A stretch of 44,297 nt of DNA from Prochlorococcus sp. AG-436-M02 (GTDB taxonomy: Bacteria; Cyanobacteriota; Cyanobacteriia; PCC-6307; Cyanobiaceae): positions 1-44,297 of the forward strand of contig QCPL01000011.1 of the NCBI GenBank assembly GCA_003212515.1, given 5' to 3'. The number at the start of each line of letters is the position of its first letter. Within the stretch, counting starts at the first letter, position 1. Of the stretch, positions 9,342 through 18,713 are shown piece by piece. The position numbers and the translations under genes were made by a program. The notes beneath the pieces were generated by a model. It was not told where the DNA came from, ran no database searches, and worked only from the letters and a program-made list of their open reading frames with translations.

Positions 9342-10274
9342 GTGGTGTCCAGGGTGATTGAAGCAACGGCTCCGTTAAGAAGGCCAGTATCTGCAGATAA
9401 AGCACTGGCTGCTTCAGAAAAACTTCAAGTAAAATCTAAAAAAGATTTGAGGTATCCCCAGAAATTCAAAAGGCGCTGGGGCACTGTTGCATTTATGGGT
9501 GGCATACATGTCTTAACACTCATTGCCTTACTTCCAAGATTCTGGAGTTTTCAAAATCTTGCGGCCTTGTTAATACTTTATTGGGTGACTGCCTGCCTAG
9601 GAGTTACTCTTGGCTATCACAGGCTCTTGTCTCACCGCTCATTTAAGGTACCTCACTGGTTAGAAAGATTCTTTGCTACCTGCGGTGCTTTAAGTTGCCA
9701 GCATGGTCCAATTGACTGGGTAGGATTACATAGACACCATCACACATTCTCAGACACTGATGCTGATCATCACAATAGTAAAAAAGGTTTTTGGTGGAGT
9801 CATATGGGCTGGATGTTTGAACCAATACCAGCTTTAAAAACAGTTCCTAATTTCAGCGGAGATTTAATTCAAGATCCTTACTACAGATTTCTAAATAAAA
9901 ACTTTCTAATCTTACAAATACCTTTAGGAGCACTACTGTTTTTGATTGGGAGTAATACCGAAGCAGGGGGATGGTCAATGGTCCTTTGGGGTATTCCATT
10001 TCGTCTGGTTGTTGTTTATCACGTAACTTGGCTTGTTAACTCTGCAACACATTGTTGGGGTAATGTGGCTTTTGATAGTGGAGACGGATCAAAAAATAAT
10101 TGGTGGGTAGCTGCACTTACCTTCGGAGAAGGTTGGCACAATAATCATCACGCTTATCCAAGCTCTGCTCGTCAAGGACTTTTTAAAGGTCAGATAGACT
10201 TAACTTGGCAACATATAAGATTTCTAAATGCTTTAGGACTAGCTACAAAAATACGGCTACCAATGAAGCCTTAA
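9342..10274 (+). CDS. desC: Acyl-lipid delta-9 fatty acid desaturase (DesC type)
   Basis: This membrane di-iron enzyme introduces the first cis double bond into C16/C18 acyl chains of thylakoid glycerolipids, using ferredoxin as electron donor. The three histidine boxes are intact: HRLLSH at 93-98, HRHHH at 130-134 and HNNHH at 266-270, in the order and spacing of the DesC/SCD family. Hydrophobic helices lie around 50-90 and 190-230. The N-terminal 45 residues are polar and basic. The start is GTG 9342 or the GTG directly after it; the nearby ATG at 9340 is out of frame and closes after five codons. The 85-nt gap to the divergent HTH-like gene must hold promoters for both directions. DesC subtype rests on family knowledge. 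Confidence 0.92.
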   Translation: MVSRVIEATAPLRRPVSADKALAASEKLQVKSKKDLRYPQKFKRRWGTVAFMGGIHVLTLIALLPRFWSFQNLAALLILYWVTACLGVTLGYHRLLSHRSFKVPHWLERFFATCGALSCQHGPIDWVGLHRHHHTFSDTDADHHNSKKGFWWSHMGWMFEPIPALKTVPNFSGDLIQDPYYRFLNKNFLILQIPLGALLFLIGSNTEAGGWSMVLWGIPFRLVVVYHVTWLVNSATHCWGNVAFDSGDGSKNNWWVAALTFGEGWHNNHHAYPSSARQGLFKGQIDLTWQHIRFLNALGLATKIRLPMKP

Positions 10275-10345
10275 GATAAGGTACTAAAGTTATTCACAAA
10301 GGTTCAACTTAGTTAATCCAATCCTTCCTACATAAAACAAAAACG

Positions 10346-10804
10346 ATGGCGAAAAGAGTTCAAGTGGTTCTTAAAGAAGATGTTCTTAGTCTTGGAAAAG
10401 ATGGTGATGTTGTTGAAGTAGCTCCTGGCTATGCTCGAAACTTTCTTCTTTCACATGGAAAAGCTTTAGCAGTCACACCTGCTGTACTAAAGCAAGTAGA
10501 ACATCGTTTGGCCAAAAAAGCTGCTCTTGAAGCTGCTGAAAAACAAAAAGCTCTTGACTTTGAAACAGCCCTGAAAACAATCGGACGCTTCAGCATTAAA
10601 AAGCAAACAGGTGAGGATGGAGTACTTTTTGGCACGGTAACAAATGGGGATGTAGCAGAAGCAATTCAAGTCGCAACCCAAAAAGAAATTGATCGCCGAC
10701 ACATCATCGTTCCAGAAATACATGGCACTGGAAAATACAAAGTCAAGATCAAACTCCACAGTGAAGTAACAGCAGAAATTAATCTTGAAGTAATTGGTAA
10801 CTAA
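10346..10804 (+). CDS. rplI: 50S ribosomal protein L9
   Basis: L9 binds 23S rRNA domain V near the L1 stalk and helps maintain reading frame. The 152-aa protein has the L9 signature (about residues 18-41, [19 protein letters not shown]), the Ala/Lys-rich central helix (about 50-75) and a C-terminal domain ending [20 protein letters not shown] 10346 is the obvious start. dnaB follows 61 nt downstream; rplI-dnaB adjacency is very widespread in bacteria and supports both calls. Confidence 0.98.
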   Translation: MAKRVQVVLKEDVLSLGKDGDVVEVAPGYARNFLLSHGKALAVTPAVLKQVEHRLAKKAALEAAEKQKALDFETALKTIGRFSIKKQTGEDGVLFGTVTNGDVAEAIQVATQKEIDRRHIIVPEIHGTGKYKVKIKLHSEVTAEINLEVIGN

Positions 10805-10865
10805 GATTTAGTTGCAAGCCTAAACTTTCCAGCCAAAGTATGTATCCACGCTAGTTCATAATTCT

Positions 10866-12281
10866 ATGGTTAATGTTCCTGTTCCAAAAAACGAAAACCA
10901 AGGTGGAAATCAATCACTCCCAAGCAAAAGGTTTGACAAATCAAATTTAAGAAATTTTGACAATCAACCCGATTTAATCCCACCGCAGAATCTTGAAGCT
11001 GAAGAAGCAGTCATAGGCGGAATTTTATTAGACCCTGATGCAATAAGTAGAATAGGAGATTTAGTTCAACCAGAAGCTTTTTACTTAAATGCCCATCGTC
11101 AAATCTTTAGAACAGCATTAATGCTTCATAGCCAAGGCAAACCAACTGATTTGACATCAATGAGTGCATGGCTAGCTGATACTGGAGAACTTGAAGGTAT
11201 TGGAGGAAATAATCGATTAGTAGAGCTCGTGGAGAAAATCTCTTCCACTGCCTCAATAGAGCAAGTTGCAAAATTAATTACAGACAAGTTTCTTAGACGT
11301 CAACTTATTCGTTCAGGCAATGAAGTGATCAAACTTAGCTTTGATCAAACTATGCCAATGGAAGAGCTTCTCGATCAGGCTGAACAAAAAATCTTCTCTA
11401 TTAGTCAAGAAAAACCTTCCAAAGGCCTAATACCCACATCTGAAATTCTCACAACTACATTCAATGAAATTGAAAGTAGATCATTAGGCACCTCAGTAGC
11501 AGGAATACCAGTTAATTTCTATGACCTTGATGCAATGACTCAAGGGCTACAACGTAGTGACTTAATAATTGTTGCTGGGAGACCAGCAATGGGTAAAACC
11601 TCTATTGTTCTAAACCTTGCAAAAAATGTTGCTCAACTCCATGACCTCCCAGTCTGTGTCTTCAGTCTGGAAATGAGTAAAGAGCAGCTAACATATCGTC
11701 TTCTCTCTATGGAAGTAGGGATTGAAAGTGGGAGACTTCGCACTGGAAGATTAAGTCAAGACGAATGGCCTCTTCTAGGGCAAGGAATTAATACACTCGG
11801 CCAATTACCAATCTTTATCGATGACAAACCTAATTTAGGTGTATTAGAAATGCGCTCTCTCTGTCGTCGTTTAATTGCCGAGCAAGGCAAAGAGCTTGGT
11901 CTAATTGTTATTGACTACTTACAACTTATGGAAGGAACTACTCCTGATAACAGAGTGCAGGAACTATCAAGAATAACTAGGGGCTTAAAAGCAATGGCGC
12001 GAGAATTAAAAGTGCCGGTAATAGCACTCTCTCAATTAAGTCGAGGTGTTGAATCTCGAACCAATAAACGACCAATGCTTAGTGACTTACGAGAATCAGG
12101 ATCAATAGAACAAGATGCTGATTTAGTCTTAATGATTTATAGAGACGAGTATTACAATGCGGAAACACCAGATAAAGGGATAACAGAAGTGATCCTTACA
12201 AAACATCGAAATGGTCCTATTGGAACAGTTAAATTGCTATTTGAGCCAGAGTTTACAAGGTTCAGAAATCTTGCAACTTAA
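10866..12281 (+). CDS. dnaB: Replicative DNA helicase DnaB
   Basis: DnaB is the hexameric 5'-3' helicase of the replication fork. The 471-aa protein has the N-terminal interaction domain (about 35-150, starting PPQNLEAEEAVIGGILLD), a linker, and the RecA-like ATPase with Walker A GRPAMGKTS (238-246) and Walker B LIVIDYLQLM (346-355). SQLSRGVESR and DLRESGSIEQDAD follow. No intein interrupts the ATPase domain, although inteins occur in some cyanobacterial dnaB genes. The start is ATG 10866. The first 35 residues are a polar, Asn-rich extension. Confidence 0.98.
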   Translation: MVNVPVPKNENQGGNQSLPSKRFDKSNLRNFDNQPDLIPPQNLEAEEAVIGGILLDPDAISRIGDLVQPEAFYLNAHRQIFRTALMLHSQGKPTDLTSMSAWLADTGELEGIGGNNRLVELVEKISSTASIEQVAKLITDKFLRRQLIRSGNEVIKLSFDQTMPMEELLDQAEQKIFSISQEKPSKGLIPTSEILTTTFNEIESRSLGTSVAGIPVNFYDLDAMTQGLQRSDLIIVAGRPAMGKTSIVLNLAKNVAQLHDLPVCVFSLEMSKEQLTYRLLSMEVGIESGRLRTGRLSQDEWPLLGQGINTLGQLPIFIDDKPNLGVLEMRSLCRRLIAEQGKELGLIVIDYLQLMEGTTPDNRVQELSRITRGLKAMARELKVPVIALSQLSRGVESRTNKRPMLSDLRESGSIEQDADLVLMIYRDEYYNAETPDKGITEVILTKHRNGPIGTVKLLFEPEFTRFRNLAT

Positions 12282-12321
12282 CAAGTGAAAATATTCTTAT
12301 GAGTCTATAAAAAACTAGAAC

Positions 12322-14313
12322 ATGAATATTTTATCGAATGCAAAAGAAAAGTTTGACGTAATTGTTGTTGGAGGGGGGCATGCTGGTTGTGAAGCTGCCT
12401 TAACTACTGCCAAGTTAGGGCTATCAACCGCCTTGTTTACATTAAATCTTGATCGAATTGCATGGCAACCATGTAATCCTGCAGTTGGAGGACCAGCAAA
12501 AAGTCAGCTAGTACATGAAGTAGATGCTTTAGGTGGAGTAATTGGTCGTCTGGCAGATGCAACCGCATTACAAAAAAGAATTTTAAACAGAAGTAGAGGC
12601 CCTGCTGTTTGGGCCCTAAGAGCTCAAACAGATAAAAGGCTATATGCAAGAGAAATGCTTCAAATCCTTCAAAACACAGACAACCTCACGCTTCGAGAAG
12701 CAATGGTAACAAATTTAGAAGTCGAAACAAACCAGTTCCATAATGACAGATCAGATCAATGCGACGAAGATGCCATTAAGCAAATCAAAGGAATACAAAC
12801 TTATTTTGGAAGTATTTATTTAGCTAAGGCAGTAATTCTGACAACAGGAACTTTTCTAAGAGGAAAAATCTGGATAGGCAATCAATCAATGAATGCTGGA
12901 CGTGCTGGAGAACAAGCTGCCTCAGGTCTCACTGAAGCACTTCAGGAACTTGGTTTTGAAACTAATAGACTGAAAACGGGAACTCCTGCAAGAGTTGATC
13001 GAAAAAGTATTAATCTCAACGCGCTAGAGACACAACCCAGCGATGCTTCCGATAGATTCTTTTCTTTTGATCCTTCTGCTTGGAAAAGCGGAGAACAAAT
13101 GTGTTGTCACATAACTCGCACTACAAAAAAAACACATCAACTAATAAAAGATAATCTTCACCTAACGCCTATATATGGTGGTTTTATTAATAGTAAAGGT
13201 CCACGATACTGTCCCTCAATTGAAGATAAAATCGTGAGATTTGTAGACAAAGAGTCACATCAAATTTTCTTAGAACCAGAAGGGAGAGATACACCGGAAA
13301 TCTATATACAAGGCTTTTCAACAGGGCTCCCGGAAAATATTCAATTGGAATTACTTAGGACTCTTCCAGGTCTTGAAAATTGTGTCATGCTTCGACCAGC
13401 TTACGCAGTCGAATATGATTATTTACCAGCGACCCAACTATTAGCTTCACTAGAAACAAAAAAAATCAGAGGTCTCTTTAGCGCAGGTCAACTTAATGGA
13501 ACCACTGGGTACGAAGAAGCTGCTGCACAAGGATTGGTTGCAGGAATCAATGCTGCAAGGTTCATCGATAATAAAGATGCAATTCAATTTAAAAGAGAAG
13601 ACAGTTATATTGGCACCATGATTGACGATCTTGTACAAAAAGATCTCCGAGAGCCCTATAGGGTCTTAACAAGTAGGAGTGAATATAGACTTGTTCTAAG
13701 GGGGGACAATGCTGACAGACGTCTTACTCCACTTGGCTATGAATTGGGCCTTATAGATAGTCGACGATGGAATATCTTTCAATCAAAACAAGAAGCGTTA
13801 AATAAAGAGAAAGAACGATTAGAACAACAAAGAATCAAAGAAAATGAACCGATCGCTATCGAATTAGCCAAAGAAAGTGGTGCAGCAATCAAAGGTTCCA
13901 TGACAATTGCGAATCTACTGCGTCGACCAGGGATACATATGTCTAATTTAATTAGACATAATTTAGTCAGCGATAAGCTTAACTTAGATATAACAGAAGG
14001 GGTAGAGATTGATATTAAATATAGTGGGTACTTAGAAAGACAAAAAGTCCAAATAGAGCAACTTAAGAAACAGACTCAGAGAGTTTTATCACATGATCTG
14101 GATTACTCTACAATTACAACCTTATCTCAAGAATCACGCGAAAACTTAAATGCAAATAGACCCTCCACATTAGGAGAAGCAGCACAGATACCAGGGGTTA
14201 GCAAAGCAGATCTAACTGCATTATTAGTATGGCTTAAAATCCAAAATCGTAAAAAGAGTCATAAAACTACTGAAAAAACAAATAAAAGTTCAATGGCAGG
14301 AGGTCATCTCTGA
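12322..14313 (+). CDS. mnmG: tRNA uridine 5-carboxymethylaminomethyl modification enzyme MnmG
   Basis: MnmG (GidA) works with MnmE to install cmnm5 at the wobble uridine U34 of several tRNAs. The 663-aa protein begins with the FAD dinucleotide fold [14 protein letters not shown] (about 13-26). It contains the GidA signatures [21 protein letters not shown] and [11 protein letters not shown], and the later [20 protein letters not shown]. The start is ATG 12322. The final ten codons carry an AGGAGG (14298-14303) that acts as the probable ribosome binding site of the next gene, whose CTG start overlaps the mnmG stop (CTGA). Translation of the two genes is therefore probably coupled. Confidence 0.97.
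   Translation: MNILSNAKEKFDVIVVGGGHAGCEAALTTAKLGLSTALFTLNLDRIAWQPCNPAVGGPAKSQLVHEVDALGGVIGRLADATALQKRILNRSRGPAVWALRAQTDKRLYAREMLQILQNTDNLTLREAMVTNLEVETNQFHNDRSDQCDEDAIKQIKGIQTYFGSIYLAKAVILTTGTFLRGKIWIGNQSMNAGRAGEQAASGLTEALQELGFETNRLKTGTPARVDRKSINLNALETQPSDASDRFFSFDPSAWKSGEQMCCHITRTTKKTHQLIKDNLHLTPIYGGFINSKGPRYCPSIEDKIVRFVDKESHQIFLEPEGRDTPEIYIQGFSTGLPENIQLELLRTLPGLENCVMLRPAYAVEYDYLPATQLLASLETKKIRGLFSAGQLNGTTGYEEAAAQGLVAGINAARFIDNKDAIQFKREDSYIGTMIDDLVQKDLREPYRVLTSRSEYRLVLRGDNADRRLTPLGYELGLIDSRRWNIFQSKQEALNKEKERLEQQRIKENEPIAIELAKESGAAIKGSMTIANLLRRPGIHMSNLIRHNLVSDKLNLDITEGVEIDIKYSGYLERQKVQIEQLKKQTQRVLSHDLDYSTITTLSQESRENLNANRPSTLGEAAQIPGVSKADLTALLVWLKIQNRKKSHKTTEKTNKSSMAGGHL
14298..14303 (+). promoter_or_regulatory. 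Shine-Dalgarno AGGAGG deciding a CTG start
   Basis: A perfect AGGAGG lies inside the 3' end of mnmG. It is followed by six bases and then CTG at 14310, in frame with the chorismate-lyase-family ORF. No ATG, GTG or TTG occurs in that frame between the upstream stop (14283-14285) and the ATG at 14415, which is too far away to use this site. Confidence 0.75.
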
Positions 14314-14897
14314 CAAGAAAACTATTTCCATCTCCTCAACCAGTTTGGGAAGCACCAACAACATCAGTATTATCTGGCAAAGTTCCAATTGAGCTTCCAG
14401 GGGGCTGGCAGTTAATGCTGCTTGGTGATGGTAGTCCAACAAGACATCTAAGCCTTTTAACTGGTCAAGATGTGAGAATAGAATTAATTGGAATGGCTTT
14501 GGATCCTCATCCGAGCAAAAGAGCACCTAAAGAAATCAACGAACTTAAGCCACCTTTACTTAGGAGGCAAGTTTGGCTTCAATGTGGTTCTCAAACATTA
14601 GCTTGGGCCGAAAGTTGGTGGAATCAAAAAGAAGCCGAGCTTCATATGCAAAACAAAAACCAACCAATATGGCAAAGTCTTACCAAGGGTCGTTCCGAAC
14701 TATTCCGTGAAGTTGATGGGCTTGCGTTAGTCACATCGGACTGGTTAGCAGATAAGTTTGAACAAGAAGGACTTTTTTGGAGCAGGCATTATCGATTTTT
14801 TCGACATCAACGTGAATTAACTGTTATTAGAGAGGTATTTAATCCGAAGCTGGAAATATGGCTAGGAGATTCGCTGCGAAAGCAACTTCATAAATAG
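14310..14897 (+). CDS. Chorismate lyase family protein, probable CTG start
   Basis: The protein matches the cyanobacterial chorismate lyase family, which converts chorismate to 4-hydroxybenzoate and pyruvate, the ring precursor of plastoquinone. Supporting motifs are [41 protein letters not shown] and the C-terminal [22 protein letters not shown]. The first in-frame ATG (14415) would delete about 35 residues, including ELPGGWQ directly before the conserved [11 protein letters not shown]. Starting at CTG 14310 gives 195 aa and uses the perfect AGGAGG six bases upstream. CTG overlaps the mnmG stop as CTGA. The 3' end is convergent with the next gene, with only 6 nt between. Family and stop are secure; the non-AUG start is an inference. 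Confidence 0.85.
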   Translation: MTRKLFPSPQPVWEAPTTSVLSGKVPIELPGGWQLMLLGDGSPTRHLSLLTGQDVRIELIGMALDPHPSKRAPKEINELKPPLLRRQVWLQCGSQTLAWAESWWNQKEAELHMQNKNQPIWQSLTKGRSELFREVDGLALVTSDWLADKFEQEGLFWSRHYRFFRHQRELTVIREVFNPKLEIWLGDSLRKQLHK

Positions 14898-14903
14898 AAC
14901 TAC

Positions 14904-15428
14904 TTAATTCCTTCTTCGACTGGATCTAGGTAAAGAGCGACGTTTACTAGCATCTGCTTTCATTGAATTAGAAACATCTTTAGGTTCATTCAAACTGGGG
15001 TTCCTATCTCGGCTACGCTCCCATCTATCAACTTTAAAAGTCGATTGGTCTGGCCATTCATCCGAGCTTTCAGAATCCAGTTTTTCTCTAATAGGTGCAG
15101 CTGAAATAGCCTTCGGTCCTCGAAGAGATATTGCAGTTAAAGGTCTCTTTATTGTTGGAATTTGATCCTCCACATATAACTCAGATCTTAGAGGATTAGA
15201 CCAATCATCTGCATCTTCATCTTCAAAAAACCAATCAATTTTTTTCCCAACCCAACGGCTCATTTCATCAAAATTAGAACGATTCTGTTTTAAACGATTA
15301 CCAGGTCTATTCCCTGAAACACCATCAACCAACTGTCTACCCTTTTCCACCAATTTATCAACACGTCGGTCTATTGAATCACGGGAACCAAAGAAACGCT
15401 GATTTTGATAACGACTTCTATTATTCAT
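14904..15428 (-). CDS. Hypothetical charged protein, 174 aa
   Basis: I do not recognise this family. The protein is soluble and strongly polar. An Arg-rich N-terminus (RSRYQNQRFFGSRDSIDRRVDK) is followed by a more ordered patch, FDEMSRWVGKKIDWFFEDE (about 53-73), and the acidic DEDADDWSNP. The tail is basic and disordered, ending SKRRSLPRSSRRR. Such a layout would suit binding of RNA or an acidic partner, but nothing proves it. The start is ATG 15428. The stop faces the chorismate-lyase-family gene after 6 nt. The SprT-like gene lies 103 nt upstream on the same strand. Confidence 0.75.
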   Translation of the reverse strand: MNNRSRYQNQRFFGSRDSIDRRVDKLVEKGRQLVDGVSGNRPGNRLKQNRSNFDEMSRWVGKKIDWFFEDEDADDWSNPLRSELYVEDQIPTIKRPLTAISLRGPKAISAAPIREKLDSESSDEWPDQSTFKVDRWERSRDRNPSLNEPKDVSNSMKADASKRRSLPRSSRRRN

Positions 15429-15531
15429 ACTCAGAAATTTATCTAAATAAACAAAACTAGGAATTTAATTTTGATAAAGATTTAAAAACGATTTCATTGA
15501 AAAATAATCTAAAGGTTAAAAAAATGAATGT

Positions 15532-16080
15532 TCAAGTTTCATTTACAATAGGTTCATAAGACAAAACACAACTTGAATGCCATTTCCCGGCATGAAAAGT
15601 ATTACAACAGCTCTTACAAGCAGCATGTTTAACAAGACGCTTGTAAGGCAGCTTTAAGCCACAAGATGGGCAGACGCCCCACCATTTGGGAGATTTCACA
15701 GGAACTGGATATTGATGCCTCACGCTTACTTTGAACTGCGCTTGAGAGGCATTAATTAATTCCATACGAGCATGAAAATTTGGCCCATGACCTTCTGAAA
15801 TTTTTAAGACAAGATCAATCCAAGCATGAATCATTTCGTGACACAGAGTACTTTCAATAGCACTCTTAGGAAGATTTTCTAAAAGGGGACTGGACAAAAC
15901 GATCTCACAAACCCTTTCACCACCGTGCTTTATACCATGACGATAGAGACCAGCTGTATTCCTTAATCGTCCATCACTCCACCTTACAGAAACAATCGGT
16001 TTTGATTCATAAACCAATGAACCAGCAAAATGCTCACGATTAAATCGATGAAATATTGGTAGCAGAGGAATCAGTGGCAT
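15532..16080 (-). CDS. SprT-like zinc metalloprotein
   Basis: This is a SprT-domain protein: a gluzincin-like HEMIH motif (residues 81-85), then EGHGPNFH supplying the third zinc ligand, and a C-terminal zinc ribbon with CPSC (137-140) and CKSC (155-158). The SprT/SPRTN family includes DNA-protein crosslink proteases in eukaryotes; bacterial members are mostly uncharacterised. ATG 16080 is chosen because MPLIPLLPIFHRFNREHF fits a normal SprT N-terminus. A TTG at 16107 would add nine residues. The gene diverges from the next plus-strand gene across a 119-nt gap containing a 19-bp palindrome. Confidence 0.85.
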   Translation of the reverse strand: MPLIPLLPIFHRFNREHFAGSLVYESKPIVSVRWSDGRLRNTAGLYRHGIKHGGERVCEIVLSSPLLENLPKSAIESTLCHEMIHAWIDLVLKISEGHGPNFHARMELINASQAQFKVSVRHQYPVPVKSPKWWGVCPSCGLKLPYKRLVKHAACKSCCNTFHAGKWHSSCVLSYEPIVNET

Positions 16081-16158
16081 TAATTTAAAGACAACGTCAT
16101 GACCCAAGCCATAACATTCTGACTAAAACGGGCTTAGTGTGAAATACTCTTATTCCTA

Positions 16159-16177
16159 AAGTTAGTATTACTAACTT
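16159..16177. promoter_or_regulatory. 19-bp palindrome in a divergent promoter region
   Basis: The sequence AAGTTAGTATTACTAACTT is a perfect inverted repeat with 9-bp arms around a central T. It lies between the SprT-like gene (-) and the 140-aa membrane-anchored protein (+), ending 22 nt before the ATG at 16200. A palindrome with a short centre fits a dimeric repressor operator better than a terminator, since no T-run follows. The binding protein is unknown. Confidence 0.5.
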
Positions 16178-16199
16178 ATTCATTACCAAGGTTTAAACA

Positions 16200-16622
16200 A
16201 TGGATGGGGCCCTAGTCAAAGCAATCGGCATCAAAACTCTTCTTTATGGAGGCTCTGCATTACTGCTTTTTTGGACTTTTAATGCAGTAAAAATTGTCAT
16301 AGGGGCAAGAGGAATTAACCCTCTTGTAAAACAATTCTTCGATCAAATTGCTTCTGGTCGGATTGATGCTGCGTACCGGCTCACAACAAAAACATATAAA
16401 CAGCATGTCAATCGTCAAGATTTCCTCAAATTTCTCGGAAGTCTTCAATTAAACAGATATAGAAACCTCAAATCTGGGCGTCCCCGCATAGAAGGTGATC
16501 AAATCATGCTTACGTTAAATCTCAAATCAGAAGACAAAAAAGCTGAATTACCATTGGAGTTTACCTTTACAAAAATTGAGAAAGAATGGCGTATTAATCG
16601 CATTGCAAAAGCCAGCCGATAA
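16200..16622 (+). CDS. Membrane-anchored hypothetical, 140 aa
   Basis: I do not recognise a named family. One N-terminal membrane helix (about residues 11-34, TLLYGGSALLLFWTFNAVKIVIG) precedes a soluble domain of about 100 residues. That domain, FFDQIASGRIDAAYRLTTKTYKQHV to LPLEFTFTKIEKEWRINRI, has the look of an NTF2-like or DUF4864-like cone fold: helices, then a strand-rich half ending in a W-x-I strand. The soluble part would face the periplasm or thylakoid lumen if the helix is a signal anchor. ligA follows 20 nt downstream, so cotranscription is likely without implying shared function. Confidence 0.75.
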   Translation: MDGALVKAIGIKTLLYGGSALLLFWTFNAVKIVIGARGINPLVKQFFDQIASGRIDAAYRLTTKTYKQHVNRQDFLKFLGSLQLNRYRNLKSGRPRIEGDQIMLTLNLKSEDKKAELPLEFTFTKIEKEWRINRIAKASR

Positions 16623-16642
16623 GAAAGTTCCTAAATTAATCA

Positions 16643-18709
16643 GTGGCAAAAACATCTTTCAATCATTCACAACGTGCGTTAGAGCTTCGAAATCTCTTGA
16701 ACAAGGCTAATCACGCCTATTACATACTTGATTCACCCTTCATAGAAGATGCGGTTTATGATCGTCTTTATAGAGAATTGCTTGAAATTGAGGCTCAAAA
16801 TCCTTTACTTGTTACCCCCGATAGCCCATCACAAAGATTAGGTGGTAAACCTTCAAAAGGTTTTAAAAGTGTAAAACACAGAATCCCCTTACAAAGCCTG
16901 GAAAATGCTTTTAACTTCAATGAACTAGAAGCGTGGCACTCAAAAATACAGAAAAATATAGATCAAACTCTAAATATGGTCTGCGAACTAAAAATAGATG
17001 GAAATGCATTAGCCCTTAGTTATTCAAATGGGATACTTACAAAAGCAACTACTAGAGGAGATGGCACTGAAGGAGAAGAAATTACTTCAAATGTAAAAAC
17101 AATTGCATCAATACCCTTATCACTTCAACTTAAAAATCCCCCTGCTTGGTTAGAAGTTCGAGGAGAAGCATTTATGCCGAATAAAACTTTTGAAACAATC
17201 AATAACGAACGGATAAAAAATGATCAACAACTATTTGCTAATCCTAGAAATGCGTGTTCAGGTACCCTTCGACAATTAGATCCTCGAATCGTTGCTTCAA
17301 GAAATCTAGATTTCTTTGCCTATACGATTCATTTGCCTAACAATTGGGAGCCGAGTAAAAGTGATCCCCAACAACCAAAAGGACAAATTGAAGCACTTGG
17401 ATGGCTTCACGCAGCGGGTTTTAAAATAAATCCACATACAAAGTCGACTCCAACATTGAAAGACGTACAATACTTTTGCAGTCTTTGGGAATCCAATCGT
17501 CACTCTCTGCCATATGCGACTGACGGTGTAGTGATAAAAATAGAGAACTTTAAAATTCAAAAAGCTATAGGTATAACCCAAAAAGCCCCTAAATGGGCCA
17601 TTGCTCTTAAGTACCCCGCTGAAGAAGCACCAACTCAACTAACTAAGTTGACATTCCAAATAGGAAGGACTGGGGCAGTCACACCAGTTGCAGAATTCAA
17701 CCCAATCACGCTTGCAGGAACCTTAGTATCAAGAGCTACATTACACAACGCAAAAAGGCTTTCAGAGCTAGATATACATGAAGGAGATACCATTGTCGTT
17801 CGAAAAGCAGGGGAAATCATACCCGAAGTTGTTCGCATTATTCCCGAACTACGGCCTAAACAAGCAAAAAAAGTATATCTACCAAAATATTGTCCAGAGT
17901 GTAATACGACGCTTGTTAAAGAAATTGATCAAGCAATCACAAAATGTACAAACATTATTTGTCCTGCCATTCTTCGTGGAAGCCTGCGCCATTGGGTTGG
18001 CAAAAATGCAATGGATATAGATGGATTTGGTTCTAAACTGATCGATCAATTAGTAGAAAAAAACCTTATTACTTCTATTGCTGAAATATATCAACTTGAA
18101 AAAGAGCAGATAAGCAAACTAGACAGAATGGGTAACAAATCGGCAGAAAAACTAATCAATGCTATTGAAGAATCAAAGCAACAACCCTGGCATAAGCAAC
18201 TTTATGGATTGGGAATTTTGCATATAGGGTCAGCAAATGCAAAAGCTTTAGCGAAAACTTTCTCTAGTGCCGAAGAATTAAAACAAACTATCTGCAATAA
18301 CCCTTCCAAAATTTCTGAAATATTTGGAATTGGAAATGAGATTCTTGAATCATTGCAAGAATGGTTTGCAAGTCAAGTTAATCAAAACTTAATCAAAGAA
18401 CTACAGGGATTAGGTCTTTCCCTAGCAAAAACAAAAGAGCACCCAGAAAGTTCCAGTAAAAAGGCAAACAGTCAAATACAAAAACTAGATAAGCAGAGCC
18501 TTGTGATAACAGGTAGCTTGTCTACACTTTCAAGGAAAGAGTTAGTAGAAATGATTGAGAGTGCAGGCGGGAAAATTACTTCCTCAATTAGTACTAAAAC
18601 AACTTTTTTAATAGTAGGAGAAAAACCTGGTTCTAAATTGCAGAAAGCTCAACAATTAGGAGTCAAAATTATCAGTGAATCAGATATAATCAACATACTG
18701 AATCAATAA
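16643..18709 (+). CDS. ligA: NAD-dependent DNA ligase LigA
   Basis: LigA seals nicks in duplex DNA using NAD+ during replication and repair. The 688-aa protein has the full domain order: Ia (about 1-70), adenylation domain with the nucleotidyl lysine in KIDG (117-120), OB fold, a four-cysteine zinc finger (CPEC...CTNIIC), helix-hairpin-helix repeats (LDRMGNKSAEKL, IFGIGNEIL) and a C-terminal BRCT domain (about 612-688, SLVITGSLSTLSRKE). The start is GTG 16643, 20 nt after the previous gene. Length and motifs are complete. Confidence 0.97.
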   Translation: MAKTSFNHSQRALELRNLLNKANHAYYILDSPFIEDAVYDRLYRELLEIEAQNPLLVTPDSPSQRLGGKPSKGFKSVKHRIPLQSLENAFNFNELEAWHSKIQKNIDQTLNMVCELKIDGNALALSYSNGILTKATTRGDGTEGEEITSNVKTIASIPLSLQLKNPPAWLEVRGEAFMPNKTFETINNERIKNDQQLFANPRNACSGTLRQLDPRIVASRNLDFFAYTIHLPNNWEPSKSDPQQPKGQIEALGWLHAAGFKINPHTKSTPTLKDVQYFCSLWESNRHSLPYATDGVVIKIENFKIQKAIGITQKAPKWAIALKYPAEEAPTQLTKLTFQIGRTGAVTPVAEFNPITLAGTLVSRATLHNAKRLSELDIHEGDTIVVRKAGEIIPEVVRIIPELRPKQAKKVYLPKYCPECNTTLVKEIDQAITKCTNIICPAILRGSLRHWVGKNAMDIDGFGSKLIDQLVEKNLITSIAEIYQLEKEQISKLDRMGNKSAEKLINAIEESKQQPWHKQLYGLGILHIGSANAKALAKTFSSAEELKQTICNNPSKISEIFGIGNEILESLQEWFASQVNQNLIKELQGLGLSLAKTKEHPESSSKKANSQIQKLDKQSLVITGSLSTLSRKELVEMIESAGGKITSSISTKTTFLIVGEKPGSKLQKAQQLGVKIISESDIINILNQ

Positions 18710-18713
18710 AATT

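Noticed and set aside
10429-10759. Minus-strand ORFs opposite rplI
   Set aside because: They are frame shadows of a highly conserved ribosomal protein gene.
14415-14897. ATG 14415 as the chorismate lyase start
   Set aside because: It would delete residues directly preceding the conserved [11 protein letters not shown] and has no nearby Shine-Dalgarno, unlike CTG 14310.
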